Assembly: GCF_018704125.1 (NCBI RefSeq)
Contig: NZ_JAGTIS010000009.1
Location: forward strand, 1-64,000
Reading direction: 5' to 3'
Origin: Metapseudomonas boanensis
Lineage (GTDB): Bacteria > Pseudomonadota > Gammaproteobacteria > Pseudomonadales > Pseudomonadaceae
Length of the DNA stretch: 64,000 bases
Part shown: positions 52,379 to 62,464 of the stretch, piece by piece
Layout of the letters: the number at the start of each line of letters is the position of its first letter
How positions within the stretch are numbered: position 1 is the stretch's first letter
Translations under genes and position numbers: made by a program
Notes under the pieces: model-generated
What the model was told of the DNA's origin: nothing
Seen by the model: the letters and a program-made list of their open reading frames with translations, nothing else
Databases searched by the model: none

Positions 52379-52945
52379 ATGAAAAGCGCACCGAGCTACC
52401 TGAAGCATCACTTCCTGATCGCCATGCCCCACATGGTCGATCCGAATTTTGCCCAGACCGTCACCTACCTGGTGGAGCACAACGATCAGGGCGCCATGGG
52501 GTTGGTCATCAACCGGCCCAACGGCCTCAGCCTGAGCGATGTGCTCGAGCAGCTGCGTCCGGAGGACACTCCGCCGGCGCGCTGCCAGGGCCAGCCGATC
52601 TTTGCTGGTGGCCCGGTCCAGACCGACCGCGGCTTCGTCCTGCACCCCAGCGGCCACAGCTACCAGGCCACGCTGGAGCTGGGCGAGCTGTCGTTGTCGA
52701 CCTCCCAGGATGTGCTGTTCGCCATCGCTGATGGCAGCGGACCTGCGAAAAGTCTGGTGGCATTGGGCTATGCCGGGTGGGATGCCGGTCAGCTGGAGGC
52801 TGAACTCAGCGACAACGCCTGGCTGACCTGTCCTGCGGACCTCGCGATCCTGTTCGACACGCCGTCCGAGCAGCGCCTGGCTGCAGCCGCAGCCCGCCTG
52901 GGCATCAATCTCAGCCTGCTCACCGCCCAGGCCGGGCACGCCTGA
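52379..52945 (+). CDS. algH: YqgE/AlgH family protein
   Basis: The 188-residue protein belongs to the UPF0301 (YqgE/AlgH) family: LKHHFLIAMPHMVDPNFAQT near the N-terminus, GAMGLVINRP and IFAGGPVQTDRGFVLH. AlgH was named for an effect on alginate in P. aeruginosa; its biochemical role is not established. I start at ATG 52379 because the family N-terminus begins there. It overlaps ruvX by one base, and the algH-ruvX-pyrR-pyrB-pyrC' order is conserved in Pseudomonas. Confidence 0.92.
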   Translation: MKSAPSYLKHHFLIAMPHMVDPNFAQTVTYLVEHNDQGAMGLVINRPNGLSLSDVLEQLRPEDTPPARCQGQPIFAGGPVQTDRGFVLHPSGHSYQATLELGELSLSTSQDVLFAIADGSGPAKSLVALGYAGWDAGQLEAELSDNAWLTCPADLAILFDTPSEQRLAAAAARLGINLSLLTAQAGHA

Positions 52946-53382
52946 TGGCCGAAACCAAACCCCTGCGCCTGTTGCTCGGCTTCGATTACGGCACCAAACA
53001 GATCGGTGTAGCTGTCGGCCAGGCCGTTACCGGCCAGGCACGTGAGTTGCGCGTGCTCAAGGCCCAGAACGGCGTACCGGACTGGCAGCAGGTCGAAGCC
53101 CTGATCCGCGAATGGCAGCCGGACGCCATGGTCGTAGGTCTGCCGCTGAACATGGACGGCACACCCAGCGATATGAGCGTCCGCGCCGAAAAATTCGCCC
53201 GACGCCTGAACGGCCGGTTCAACCTGCCGGTGTTCACCCATGACGAACGACTGACCACCTTCGAGGCCAAGGGCCAGCGCCTGGCCCAGGGCCAGCGCGA
53301 CGGATACCGAGAGCGCCCGGTGGATGCCCTGGCTGCCGCCCTGCTGCTTGAAGGCTGGTTGGCCGAACACACTGGAAACTGA
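52945..53382 (+). CDS. ruvX: Holliday-junction resolvase-like pre-16S rRNA nuclease YqgF/RuvX
   Basis: The 145-residue RNase H-fold protein has [16 protein letters not shown] with the first catalytic aspartate, [23 protein letters not shown] and [15 protein letters not shown] with the last acidic residues. YqgF processes the 5' end of 16S rRNA; a Holliday-junction role was proposed earlier. Its stop overlaps an ATG at 53382 that is open into pyrR, but pyrR probably starts at 53397. Confidence 0.93.
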   Translation: MAETKPLRLLLGFDYGTKQIGVAVGQAVTGQARELRVLKAQNGVPDWQQVEALIREWQPDAMVVGLPLNMDGTPSDMSVRAEKFARRLNGRFNLPVFTHDERLTTFEAKGQRLAQGQRDGYRERPVDALAAALLLEGWLAEHTGN

Positions 53383-53396
53383 TGCGAGGAATGCCG

Positions 53397-53909
53397 ATGA
53401 CCCTGCCCAACCCCGTCGAACTGCTGCCGAGGATGGCCAGCGATCTCACCGCGCATCTGCACGCGCGCGGCATTACCGAACCCCGGTTCGTCGGCATCCG
53501 CACCGGCGGCGTGTGGGTTGCCCAGGCGCTCCTCCAGGCCCTCGGCCAGGAGGTGCCGCTGGGCATCCTCGATGTGTCCTTCTATCGCGATGACTTCACC
53601 CAGACCGGACTGCACCCACAGGTTCGTCCGTCCGAGCTGCCGTTCGAGATCGACGGTCAGCACCTGGTGCTGATCGATGACGTGCTGATGAGTGGCCGTA
53701 CCGTCCGCGCAGCACTCAACGAACTGTTCGACTATGGCCGGCCGGCGAGCGTGACCCTGGTCTGCCTGCTGGACCTCAATGCCCGCGAGCTGCCGATTCG
53801 CCCCGACGTCGTCGGCGCAACCCTGTCGCTGGGTGCCACGGAACGGGTAAAATTGCTCGGCCCCGCGCCGCTCACCCTTGAGCGCCAGGACCTTGCCTCG
53901 CCCGCCTGA
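53397..53909 (+). CDS. pyrR: PyrR family protein (uracil phosphoribosyltransferase/regulator)
   Basis: The 170-residue protein has the PRPP-binding motif of type I phosphoribosyltransferases, [18 protein letters not shown], and [15 protein letters not shown]. In Bacillus PyrR binds pyr mRNA; in Pseudomonas it has been linked to control of pyr genes, but the mechanism is less clear. ATG 53397 has 'gagga' six bases upstream; ATGs at 53382 and 53391 are alternatives. pyrB follows after 35 bases. Confidence 0.93.
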   Translation: MTLPNPVELLPRMASDLTAHLHARGITEPRFVGIRTGGVWVAQALLQALGQEVPLGILDVSFYRDDFTQTGLHPQVRPSELPFEIDGQHLVLIDDVLMSGRTVRAALNELFDYGRPASVTLVCLLDLNARELPIRPDVVGATLSLGATERVKLLGPAPLTLERQDLASPA

Positions 53910-53944
53910 CCCTCCCGAATCCTCGAACCTTTAGGGCCTGCCCC

Positions 53945-54952
53945 ATGCCGACAGACGCCAAGCGCCCGCTGCAGCTCAACGATCAGGGCCAGCTGCGCCA
54001 TTTCCTTTCGCTCGACGGCCTGCCCCGTGCGCTGCTGACCGAAATTCTCGACACCGCTGACTCCTTCCTCGAAGTCGGCGCTCGCGCGGTCAAGAAAGTC
54101 CCGTTGCTGCGCGGCAAGACCGTGTGCAACGTGTTCTTCGAAAACTCCACGCGGACCCGGACCACCTTCGAGCTGGCCGCCCAGCGGCTTTCCGCTGACG
54201 TAATCACCCTGAACGTCTCCACCTCCTCCACCAGCAAGGGCGAGACGCTGTTCGACACCTTGCGCAACCTGGAGGCCATGGCGGCCGACATGTTCGTGGT
54301 GCGCCACGCCGATTCTGGCGCTGCCCACTTCATCGCCGAACACGTCTGCCCGGACGTGGCGGTGATCAACGGCGGCGACGGCCGCCATGCGCACCCGACC
54401 CAGGGCATGCTCGACATGCTGACCATCCGCCGTCACAAGGGCAGTTTCGAGAACCTCTCGGTGGCCATCGTCGGTGACGTCCTGCACTCGCGGGTGGCGC
54501 GCTCCAACATGCTGGCGCTCAAGACCCTGGGCTGCCCGGACATCCGCGTGATCGGGCCCAAGACCCTGCTGCCGATCGGCGTCGAGCAGTACGGCGTGAA
54601 GGTCTACACCGACCTTGCCGAAGGCCTCAAGGATGTCGACGTGGTGATCATGCTGCGCCTGCAGCGCGAACGCATGCAGGGCGGCCTGCTGCCCAGCGAG
54701 GGCGAGTTCTACAAGCTTTACGGCCTGAGCACCCAACGCCTGGCACTGGCCAAGCCGGATGCCATCGTCATGCACCCCGGCCCGATCAACCGTGGCGTCG
54801 AGATCGAGTCGGCGGTGGCCGACGGCGCCCAGTCGGTGATTCTCAATCAGGTCACCTATGGCATAGCCATTCGCATGGCCGTTCTCTCCATGGCCATGAG
54901 TGGCCAGGCCGCGCAGCGTCAACTGAACCAGGAAGCCGAGGAGCTGAACTGA
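53945..54952 (+). CDS. pyrB: Aspartate carbamoyltransferase catalytic subunit
   Basis: The 335-residue protein is PyrB, which makes carbamoyl-aspartate. The carbamoyl-phosphate loop is [33 protein letters not shown] is the mobile loop, and [16 protein letters not shown] and [14 protein letters not shown] are diagnostic. In Pseudomonas it forms a dodecamer with the inactive dihydroorotase-like PyrC', encoded next. The ATG of pyrC' overlaps its stop by one base. The N-terminal extension of about ten residues is normal for this class. Confidence 0.96.
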   Translation: MPTDAKRPLQLNDQGQLRHFLSLDGLPRALLTEILDTADSFLEVGARAVKKVPLLRGKTVCNVFFENSTRTRTTFELAAQRLSADVITLNVSTSSTSKGETLFDTLRNLEAMAADMFVVRHADSGAAHFIAEHVCPDVAVINGGDGRHAHPTQGMLDMLTIRRHKGSFENLSVAIVGDVLHSRVARSNMLALKTLGCPDIRVIGPKTLLPIGVEQYGVKVYTDLAEGLKDVDVVIMLRLQRERMQGGLLPSEGEFYKLYGLSTQRLALAKPDAIVMHPGPINRGVEIESAVADGAQSVILNQVTYGIAIRMAVLSMAMSGQAAQRQLNQEAEELN

Positions 54953-56223
54953 TGCGAACCCACATCCTCGGAGCCCGCCTGATTGACCCGGCCAGCGGTC
55001 GTGACCAGGTCACCGACATCTTCCTCGAAGCCGGCAAGGTGGTTGCCTTCGACCAGGCGCCTGCCGCCTTCAAGGCCGACAAGCAGCTCGATGCCAAGGG
55101 CCTGGTGGCCGCGCCAGGCCTGGTCGACCTCAGCGTCGCGCTGCGCGAGCCGGGCTACAGCCGCAAGGGCAACATCGCCAGCGAGACGCTCGCCGCCGTG
55201 ACCGGAGGCGTCACCAGCCTCTGTTGCCCGCCGCTGACCAAACCGGTGCTGGACACCCCGGCCGTGGCCGAGCTGATCCTCGACCGCGCCCAGGAAGCCG
55301 GGCACGCCAAGGTGTTCCCCATTGGCGCCCTCAGCAAGGGCCTGGCCGGCGAACAGCTGGCCGAACTCGTGGCCCTGCGCGATGCCGGCTGCGTAGCCTT
55401 CGGCAATGGCCTTGCCAACTTCGCCAGCAATCGCATCCAGCGCCGTGCCCTGGAATACGCGGCGACCTTCGATCTCACCGTGGTCTTCCATTCCCAGGAC
55501 GCCTCGCTGGCAGAAGGCGGCCTCGCTCATGAAGGCCCCATTGCCAGCTTCCTCGGCCTGGCGGGGATTCCGGAGAGCGCCGAGACGGTCGCCCTGGCCC
55601 GAGATCTGCTACTGGTCGAGCAAAGCGGTGTGCGTGCTCACTTCAGCCAGCTGACTAGCGCCCGTGGCGCGCAGATGATCGCCGACGCCCAGGCACGTGG
55701 CCTGCCGGTGACCGCCGATGTGGCGCTGTACCAGCTGATCCTCACCGACGAGGCGCTGACCGAATTCTCCAGCCTCTATCACGTACAACCGCCGCTGCGC
55801 ACCCGCGCCGACCGTGACGGCCTGCGCGAAGCGGTAAAAAGTGGCGTTGTTTCGGCCATCGCCAGCCATCACCAGCCCCACGAGCCGGATGCCAAGCTGG
55901 CGCCGTTCGGTGCGACCGAGCCGGGCATCAGCAGCGTCGAATTACTGCTGCCGCTGGCAATGACCCTGGTGCAGGAAGGCGTGCTCGACCTGCCGACTTT
56001 GCTGGCTCGTCTGACCGCTGGCCCGGCCCGTGCCCTGCGCCTGCCTGCCGGCCGCCTGGCGGTTGGTGCGCCCGCCGACCTGGTGCTGTTCGATCCCGAG
56101 GCCGCGACCCTGGCTGGGGAAACCTGGTACTCGAAGGGCAACAACTGCCCCTTCATCGGCCACTGCCTGCCGGGCAAGGTGCGTTACACGCTGGTGGATG
56201 GCCGGATCATCTTCGAAGCCTGA
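54952..56223 (+). CDS. pyrC': Non-catalytic dihydroorotase-like subunit PyrC' of aspartate carbamoyltransferase
   Basis: The 423-residue protein has the amidohydrolase fold of dihydroorotase (N-terminal ILGARLIDPASGRDQVTDIF, C-terminal FIGHCLPGKVRYTLVDGRI). The metal-binding histidine pair normally found in D-x-H-x-H-L-R-E-P-G is missing; the segment reads VDLSVALREPGYSRKG. This is the known inactive PyrC' (PyrX), which stabilises the PyrB dodecamer. True dihydroorotase must be encoded elsewhere. A strong bidirectional terminator follows nine bases after the stop. Confidence 0.92.
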   Translation: MRTHILGARLIDPASGRDQVTDIFLEAGKVVAFDQAPAAFKADKQLDAKGLVAAPGLVDLSVALREPGYSRKGNIASETLAAVTGGVTSLCCPPLTKPVLDTPAVAELILDRAQEAGHAKVFPIGALSKGLAGEQLAELVALRDAGCVAFGNGLANFASNRIQRRALEYAATFDLTVVFHSQDASLAEGGLAHEGPIASFLGLAGIPESAETVALARDLLLVEQSGVRAHFSQLTSARGAQMIADAQARGLPVTADVALYQLILTDEALTEFSSLYHVQPPLRTRADRDGLREAVKSGVVSAIASHHQPHEPDAKLAPFGATEPGISSVELLLPLAMTLVQEGVLDLPTLLARLTAGPARALRLPAGRLAVGAPADLVLFDPEAATLAGETWYSKGNNCPFIGHCLPGKVRYTLVDGRIIFEA

Positions 56224-56231
56224 ACTCAGGA

Positions 56232-56267
56232 ATGAAAAAGCCCGCCGACATTGGCGGGCTTTTTCAT
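56232..56267. terminator. Bidirectional intrinsic terminator after pyrC'
   Basis: A 15-bp perfect stem, ATGAAAAAGCCCGCC (56232-56246 region) and GGCGGGCTTTTTCAT (56253-56267), has a 6-base loop. Five Ts lie in the descending arm, and five As on the other side give the same on the minus strand. It separates the convergent pyr operon and metF. Confidence 0.92.
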
Positions 56268-56290
56268 GGTGGGGCTCATAGCTGCACTTC

Positions 56291-56360
56291 TCTGCAGAAG
56301 CGAGCTTGCTCGCGGAGATTCTGCACTGGGGCGTTCGCGAGCAAGCTCGCTCCTACAAAG
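56291..56360. repeat. REP doublet between pyrC' and metF
   Basis: CTGCAGAAGCGAGCTTGCTC (56292-56311) faces GTTCGCGAGCAAGCTCGCTC (56333-56352), followed by CTACAAAG. These are two inverted REP units in the convergent gap. Confidence 0.75.
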
Positions 56361-56396
56361 TTCTCGGCTGCCTGGCAGGCCGCGCGCCCATCCGCC

Positions 56397-57242
56397 TCAA
56401 CGCGGCAGGTTGAGGTTCTTCCAGATCGCCAGGCTCGGCTCGGCCTGGTTCAGGGTGTAGAAGTGCAGCCCTGGTGCGCCACCTTCCAGCAGGCGCTCGC
56501 ACATCTCGGTGATCACCTGCTCGCCGAATGCCTGGATGCTCTGCACATCATCGCCATAGGCCTCCAGCTGCTTGCGGATCCAGCGCGGGATCTCCGCGCC
56601 GCAGGCGTCGGAGAAGCGTGCCAGTTTGCTGTAGTTGGTGATCGGCATGATGCCCGGCACCACTGGGACATCCACACCCAGCTTGCGTACGCGTTCGACG
56701 AAGTAGAAGTAGCTGTCGGCGTTGAAGAAGTACTGGGTGATGGCGCTGTCGGCGCCGGCGTTGACCTTGCGCACGAAGTTCGCCAGGTCCACCTCGAAGT
56801 TGCGAGCTTGCGGGTGCACTTCGGGGTAGGCCGCCACTTCGATGTGGAAATGGTCGCCGGTTTCCTCGCGAATGAACTCCACCAGGTCGTTGGCATGGCG
56901 CATTTCGCCGCTGGCCATGCCCATGCCGGAAGGCAGGTCGCCGCGCAGGGCGACGATGCGCTGGATGCCGGCGTCCTTGTAGTGGGCCAGCAGGGCGCGC
57001 AGTTCGGCCTTGCTGTCACCGACGCAGGAGAGGTGCGGCGCCGTCGGTACCTGCACTTCGCCGTCCAGTTGCAGCACGGTCTGCAGGGTGCGGTCGCGGG
57101 TGGAGCCGCCGGCCCCGTAGGTGCAGGAGAAGAAGTCCGGCTTGTAGCTGGCCAGGTTGCGGGCGGTGGCCAGGAGTTTTTCGTGCCCGGCTTCGGTCTT
57201 GGCGGGGAAGAATTCGAAGCTGTAACGGCGTTCTTGGGACAT
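56397..57242 (-). CDS. metF: 5,10-Methylenetetrahydrofolate reductase
   Basis: The 281-residue protein is the FAD-dependent TIM-barrel enzyme MetF, which makes 5-methyl-tetrahydrofolate for methionine synthesis. Typical segments are YSFEFFPAKTEAG, FFSCTYGAGGSTRDRT, IVALRGDLPSG and ITQYFFNADSYFYF. ATG 57242 gives the canonical MSQERRYSFEFFP start; an upstream in-frame ATG is rejected. It follows ahcY by 99 bases on the same strand, so both probably depend on the SAH riboswitch upstream of ahcY. Confidence 0.95.
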   Translation of the reverse strand: MSQERRYSFEFFPAKTEAGHEKLLATARNLASYKPDFFSCTYGAGGSTRDRTLQTVLQLDGEVQVPTAPHLSCVGDSKAELRALLAHYKDAGIQRIVALRGDLPSGMGMASGEMRHANDLVEFIREETGDHFHIEVAAYPEVHPQARNFEVDLANFVRKVNAGADSAITQYFFNADSYFYFVERVRKLGVDVPVVPGIMPITNYSKLARFSDACGAEIPRWIRKQLEAYGDDVQSIQAFGEQVITEMCERLLEGGAPGLHFYTLNQAEPSLAIWKNLNLPR

Positions 57243-57341
57243 AGGTCTTTCCAGGCTCGAAAGCGTGGGGTGGATGGCGTTCGTCCATCCACCACGCGGA
57301 AATGGGCAGTGGACAAGCCGTGGGCTCATCCACCGTACACA

Positions 57342-58751
<1,410 letters not shown>

Positions 58752-58797
58752 GCGTAACTCTCCATTCGTAGTGTGCGAATGGGCGCCGTTGATGCGT

Positions 58798-58880
58798 TTT
58801 TCGGTCAGCGGGAGCCGGCCGGGTCGACGCCCCATCCGAGCCTGACAGGCTGAGCCTGCTGCAGCGCCCCTCGGACGGGT
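58798..58880 (-). ncRNA. S-adenosylhomocysteine (SAH) riboswitch upstream of ahcY
   Basis: On the minus strand the leader reads TCCGAGGGGCGCTGCAGC, then an inner hairpin (AGGCTCAGCCTG), then CAGGCTCGGA. This is the conserved core of the SAH riboswitch: TCCGAG (58870-58875) pairs with CTCGGA (58835-58840). A GC-rich downstream part needed for the pseudoknot follows. The class is established as an ON switch for ahcY and related genes when SAH accumulates. Position, order of elements and gene context all agree; the exact ends are approximate. Confidence 0.85.
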
Positions 58881-58923
58881 GGCGGGAGCGACCGGAGCGG
58901 AGCCGGCCGTTTGAAGCCTGCGG

Positions 58924-58952
58924 ATTATAGCGATGGCAGTGGGTAAGCCCAA
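58924..58952 (-). promoter_or_regulatory. Sigma-70 promoter of the riboswitch-ahcY-metF unit
   Basis: On the minus strand TTGGGC (58947-58952) and a perfect TATAAT (58924-58929) are separated by 17 bases. Transcription would start near 58917, about 40 bases before the riboswitch core. Confidence 0.75.
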
Positions 58953-59018
58953 GGTCTTCCGTCGCCCTGAGCCGAGGCTGATGGTAGCCTTGCGGAATTT
59001 CGCGGTAATGGAACAGCC

Positions 59019-59639
59019 ATGGGCAATCACAAGATTGAGATTCGTCGGCGTAACGTCGAGAAGATTCTCCTGGCGGCTGAGCAGGTTTTTGCCGAAAAAG
59101 GTTACGCCGGGACCTCCATGGGCGATATCGCCGAAAAAGCCGAACTGCCACGCTCCAACCTGCATTACTACTTCACCACCAAGGACGAGCTTTACCGCGA
59201 GGTGCTGTTCGGGCTGCTGGGGGTCTGGAAACAGGACGCCCTGTGCTTCGAGATGTTCGACGACCCGCGGGTCGTGCTGACCAGCTACATCCGCGCCAAG
59301 ATGAACCATTCGCGCACGCGGCCCCACGGCTCCAAGGTCTGGGCCAACGAGATCATGCACGGCGCTCCGCGGCTCGGCGAGGCGCTCGACGAGCAGCTCT
59401 ACGGCTGGGCGAAGATGAAGGAGGCGAAGATCCGCCAATGGGTCGAGGACAAGCGCATCCTATCGGTGGAACCGTCGAGCCTGCTGTACATGATCTGGGC
59501 CGCGACCCAGCATTACGCCGACTTCGATCATCAGGTGATGATCCTCAACGACCATCAGCCGCTCTCTGACATGCAGTTCGAGCGAGCAGTGCAGACCGTG
59601 ACCAGCGTAATCCTGCGCGGCATCGGCCTGGAGCCCTGA
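59019..59639 (+). CDS. TetR-family regulator (RutR/YcdC-like)
   Basis: The 206-residue protein has a TetR helix-turn-helix at about residues 12-58 ([20 protein letters not shown], then [17 protein letters not shown]). Its C-terminal domain resembles that of RutR/YcdC, the uracil/thymine-responsive regulator. It is divergent from ahcY and convergent with the pyrimidine catabolism genes preA/preT/dht, so those are its likely targets. The perfect palindrome upstream of dht is a candidate operator. The link is inferred from family and position. Confidence 0.8.
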   Translation: MGNHKIEIRRRNVEKILLAAEQVFAEKGYAGTSMGDIAEKAELPRSNLHYYFTTKDELYREVLFGLLGVWKQDALCFEMFDDPRVVLTSYIRAKMNHSRTRPHGSKVWANEIMHGAPRLGEALDEQLYGWAKMKEAKIRQWVEDKRILSVEPSSLLYMIWAATQHYADFDHQVMILNDHQPLSDMQFERAVQTVTSVILRGIGLEP

Positions 59640-59693
59640 GGTTTTCAGGGTTGCGTCCCGGCATGCAGGCTGCCGGGGCGCAATCGGCCAGGG

Positions 59694-60968
59694 TCAGGAC
59701 GCTTCGCGATAGGGGTTGCGCGGGTCATGCAGCCAGTCCATGAATGGCTTGCCGTTCTCCTGGGGTACCATCTCGATGCAGTCCTGCACCGGGCAGGTGA
59801 TCTGGCACAGGTTGCAGCCCACGCACTCTTCGTCGATCACTTGGTATTTATGGGTGCCGTCGGTCTGTTTGAGGCTGGCGATGGCCTGGTGTGAAGTGTC
59901 TTCGCAGGCGATGTGGCAACGGCCGCAACCGATGCAGGCGTCCTGATCGATCCTGGCAATGACCTGATAGTTCATGTCCAGGTACTTCCAGTCGGTGGTA
60001 TTGCTCACCGCACGCCCCGAGAACTCCTGCAGGCTGGCGTAACCCTGGCTGTCCATCCATCGCGACAGGCCGTCCTTCATCGCGTCGACAATCCGGAAGC
60101 CATGAAGCATCGCTGCCGTGCACACCTGCACCGCGCCGCAGCCCAGTGCGATGAATTCCGCCGCATCGCGCCAGTTGCCGATTCCGCCGATACCGCAGAT
60201 GGGCAGGCCGTGGGTCTGCGGATCACGGGCGATCTCGGCCACCATGTTCAGGGCTATGGGCTTCACCGCCGAGCCGCAATAACCGCCGTGGGTGCTCCGG
60301 CTGCCGACCATCGGATGCGCGACCATGCGCTCCAGGTCGACGCTGGTGATGGAGTTGATGGTGTTGATCAGCGACACCGCATCAGCACCGCCACGATGGG
60401 CCGCGCGAGCCGCCATGCGGATATCGGTAATGTTCGGCGTGAGCTTGACGATCACCGGCAACGAGCAATAGGTCTTGCACCAGCGGGTGACCTGCTCGAC
60501 GTACTCCGGCACCTGGCCGACGGCCGCGCCCATGCCGCGTTCCGGCATGCCGTGGGGGCAGCCGAAGTTCAGCTCGATGCCGTCTGCGCCAGTGGCTTCC
60601 ACCAGAGGCAGGATGTTTTTCCACGACTCTTCAACGCAGGGCACCATCAGGGAGACGATCAACGCTCGGTCCGGCCAGTCCTTCTTCACCTGGGTGATTT
60701 CTCGCAGGTTGATCTCCAGCGAGCGGTCGGTGATCAGTTCGATGTTGTTGATGCCCATGACTTCACGGTTGGCACCGTAGTGGGCCGAGTAGCGCGACGA
60801 GACGTTGACCGCTGCCGGGTCCTCGCCCAGGGTTTTCCAGACCACGCCACCCCAGCCAGCCTCGAAAGCACGGATCACGTTGTAGGCCTTGTCGGTGGGA
60901 GGGGCGGAGGCGAGCCAGAACGGGTTGGGGGCTTTGATGCCGGCGAAGACAATCGAGAGATCGGCCAT
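59694..60968 (-). CDS. preA: NAD-dependent dihydropyrimidine dehydrogenase, subunit PreA
   Basis: The 424-residue protein has the FMN-binding TIM barrel of dihydropyrimidine dehydrogenase (NPFWLASAPPTDKAYNVIRA, GIELNFGCPHGMPERGMGAA). At the C-terminus it has two 4Fe-4S motifs, CIGCGRCHIACEDT and CVGCNLCQITCPVQDC. With PreT it reduces uracil and thymine, the first step of reductive pyrimidine catabolism. Its ATG directly abuts the stop of preT. Confidence 0.93.
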   Translation of the reverse strand: MADLSIVFAGIKAPNPFWLASAPPTDKAYNVIRAFEAGWGGVVWKTLGEDPAAVNVSSRYSAHYGANREVMGINNIELITDRSLEINLREITQVKKDWPDRALIVSLMVPCVEESWKNILPLVEATGADGIELNFGCPHGMPERGMGAAVGQVPEYVEQVTRWCKTYCSLPVIVKLTPNITDIRMAARAAHRGGADAVSLINTINSITSVDLERMVAHPMVGSRSTHGGYCGSAVKPIALNMVAEIARDPQTHGLPICGIGGIGNWRDAAEFIALGCGAVQVCTAAMLHGFRIVDAMKDGLSRWMDSQGYASLQEFSGRAVSNTTDWKYLDMNYQVIARIDQDACIGCGRCHIACEDTSHQAIASLKQTDGTHKYQVIDEECVGCNLCQITCPVQDCIEMVPQENGKPFMDWLHDPRNPYREAS

Positions 60969-62336
60969 TTATGCAGCCTCCTGGTTGAGCATGAGTCGGG
61001 CATGGATGGCCTCGGCGGCCAGCTTGCCGTGCTGGACCGCCTGGACCGTGAGGTCCTGACCGAGGCTGGTGCAGTCGCCGCCGGCATACACGCCGGGAAT
61101 GCTGGTGCGCAGTTGTTCGTCGACCTGGATGCGCTCGCCCGAACGCTTCAGTTCCCGGGCCAGCGGGTCGCTCAGGGCGGAACTGTCGAAGGCCTGGCCA
61201 ATGGCCTTGAAGATGGCGTCCGCCGCCAGCTCGAAGGTCTCGCCGGTGGTTTGCAGGCGACCTTCTTCCAGCCGGGTGCGGACGAAGCGCATACCGCGTA
61301 CCTGACCCTGTTCGTTGAGCAGCACTTCCTCCGGCGCGGCCCAGGTCAGCAGGCGTACCTGGTTGGCCTTGGCGATCTCCTGTTCGTGCTCGGTGGCGCC
61401 CATTTCTTCCACGCCACGGCGATACACCAGATTGACGTCGCGGGCGCCGAGACGGGCCATCTGCACCGCCATGTCGATCGCAGTATTGCCGGCGCCAAGG
61501 ACGATGCAACGGTCGGCCAGGGGTAGCTGGCTCAGGTCATCGGCCTGGCGCAGTTCGCGAATGTAGTCGGTGGCGGCGAGCAGGCCGGGGGCATCTTCGT
61601 GGGCCAGGCCCAACTGTTTGCTGGCAGCGAGGCCCAGGCCGAGGAACACCGAATCGAACTGCTGATGCAGTTCGGTGAGGCTCAGGTTGTCGCCGAGCTT
61701 CTGGCCGTGGCGAATTTCGATACCGCCGATCTCCAGCAGGAACTCCAGCTCGCGCTGGGCGAAGTCGTTCACCAGCTTGTATTTGGCGATCCCGTATTCG
61801 TTGAGGCCGCCGGCTTTCTCCCGGGCTTCGAAAATCACCACCTCGTGGCCGTGCAGGGCACAGCGGTGGGCGCAGGACAAGCCCGCCGGACCGGCACCGA
61901 CCACGGCGATGCGCTTGCCGGTGGAGGCGGCACGCTTGAACGGGTGCTCGGTGAAGTTCGCGTTGTCCAAGGCATAGCGCTGCAGCAGGCCGATCAGTAC
62001 CGGCGCGCACTCCTGGGCGTTGTTACGCACGCAGGCCTGCTGGCAAAGGATCTCCGTGGGGCAGACCCGGGCGCAGCTGCCACCGAGGATGTTGGCCGAG
62101 AGGATTTTCTGCGCCGCGCCCTGGACGTTTTCCTGATGGATATTGCGGATGAAGGAGGGAATATCGATCTCGCTGGGGCAGGCGTTGACGCAGGGCGCGT
62201 CATAGCAATACAGGCAGCGCGAGGCTTCCAGCTGCGCCTGACGGTCGTTGAGGGGTGGCGCCAGATCGCGGAAATGATCTGCGAGGGTGGCTCCGTCCTC
62301 GTGCGGGCGGGGCAAGTGGTCCAGGGGCTTGATCAC
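60969..62336 (-). CDS. preT: NAD-dependent dihydropyrimidine dehydrogenase, subunit PreT
   Basis: The 455-residue protein has an N-terminal cysteine-rich iron-sulfur domain ('SRCLYCYDAPCVNACPSEID', GGSCARVCPTEILCQQAC), the FAD site AVVGAGPAGLSCAHR and the NAD(P) site VLGAGNTAIDMAVQM. It passes electrons from NADH to PreA. I chose GTG 62336 (VIKPLDHLP) because 'gtgagg' lies eight bases upstream and the length then matches the family. An ATG at 62426 would add 30 residues with no family similarity. Confidence 0.9.
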   Translation of the reverse strand: MIKPLDHLPRPHEDGATLADHFRDLAPPLNDRQAQLEASRCLYCYDAPCVNACPSEIDIPSFIRNIHQENVQGAAQKILSANILGGSCARVCPTEILCQQACVRNNAQECAPVLIGLLQRYALDNANFTEHPFKRAASTGKRIAVVGAGPAGLSCAHRCALHGHEVVIFEAREKAGGLNEYGIAKYKLVNDFAQRELEFLLEIGGIEIRHGQKLGDNLSLTELHQQFDSVFLGLGLAASKQLGLAHEDAPGLLAATDYIRELRQADDLSQLPLADRCIVLGAGNTAIDMAVQMARLGARDVNLVYRRGVEEMGATEHEQEIAKANQVRLLTWAAPEEVLLNEQGQVRGMRFVRTRLEEGRLQTTGETFELAADAIFKAIGQAFDSSALSDPLARELKRSGERIQVDEQLRTSIPGVYAGGDCTSLGQDLTVQAVQHGKLAAEAIHARLMLNQEAA

Positions 62337-62464
62337 GGTTATGGCCTCACAGTTATTGTGGTTTTGCAGCGCCGGTTCGGGAACCTGAGCCGGTGCTGAG
62401 GCAGTGAACAGTTCATTGGTAACCACCCAGCCTCTGGGGGCGGGTGTGGCAATGGAGGCGCGGT

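Noticed and set aside
15842-56360. Several short repeats that could suggest a CRISPR array
   Set aside because: They are isolated REP-type palindromes at separate intergenic sites, not regularly spaced direct repeats with unique spacers, and no cas gene is present.
59913-61526. A 537-codon plus-strand frame opposite preA/preT
   Set aside because: It is antisense to two conserved iron-sulfur flavoprotein genes and has no recognisable domain.
62337-62426. Upstream ATG start for preT adding 30 residues
   Set aside because: The extension has no family similarity, while GTG 62336 has a well-placed ribosome-binding site and gives the usual 455 residues.
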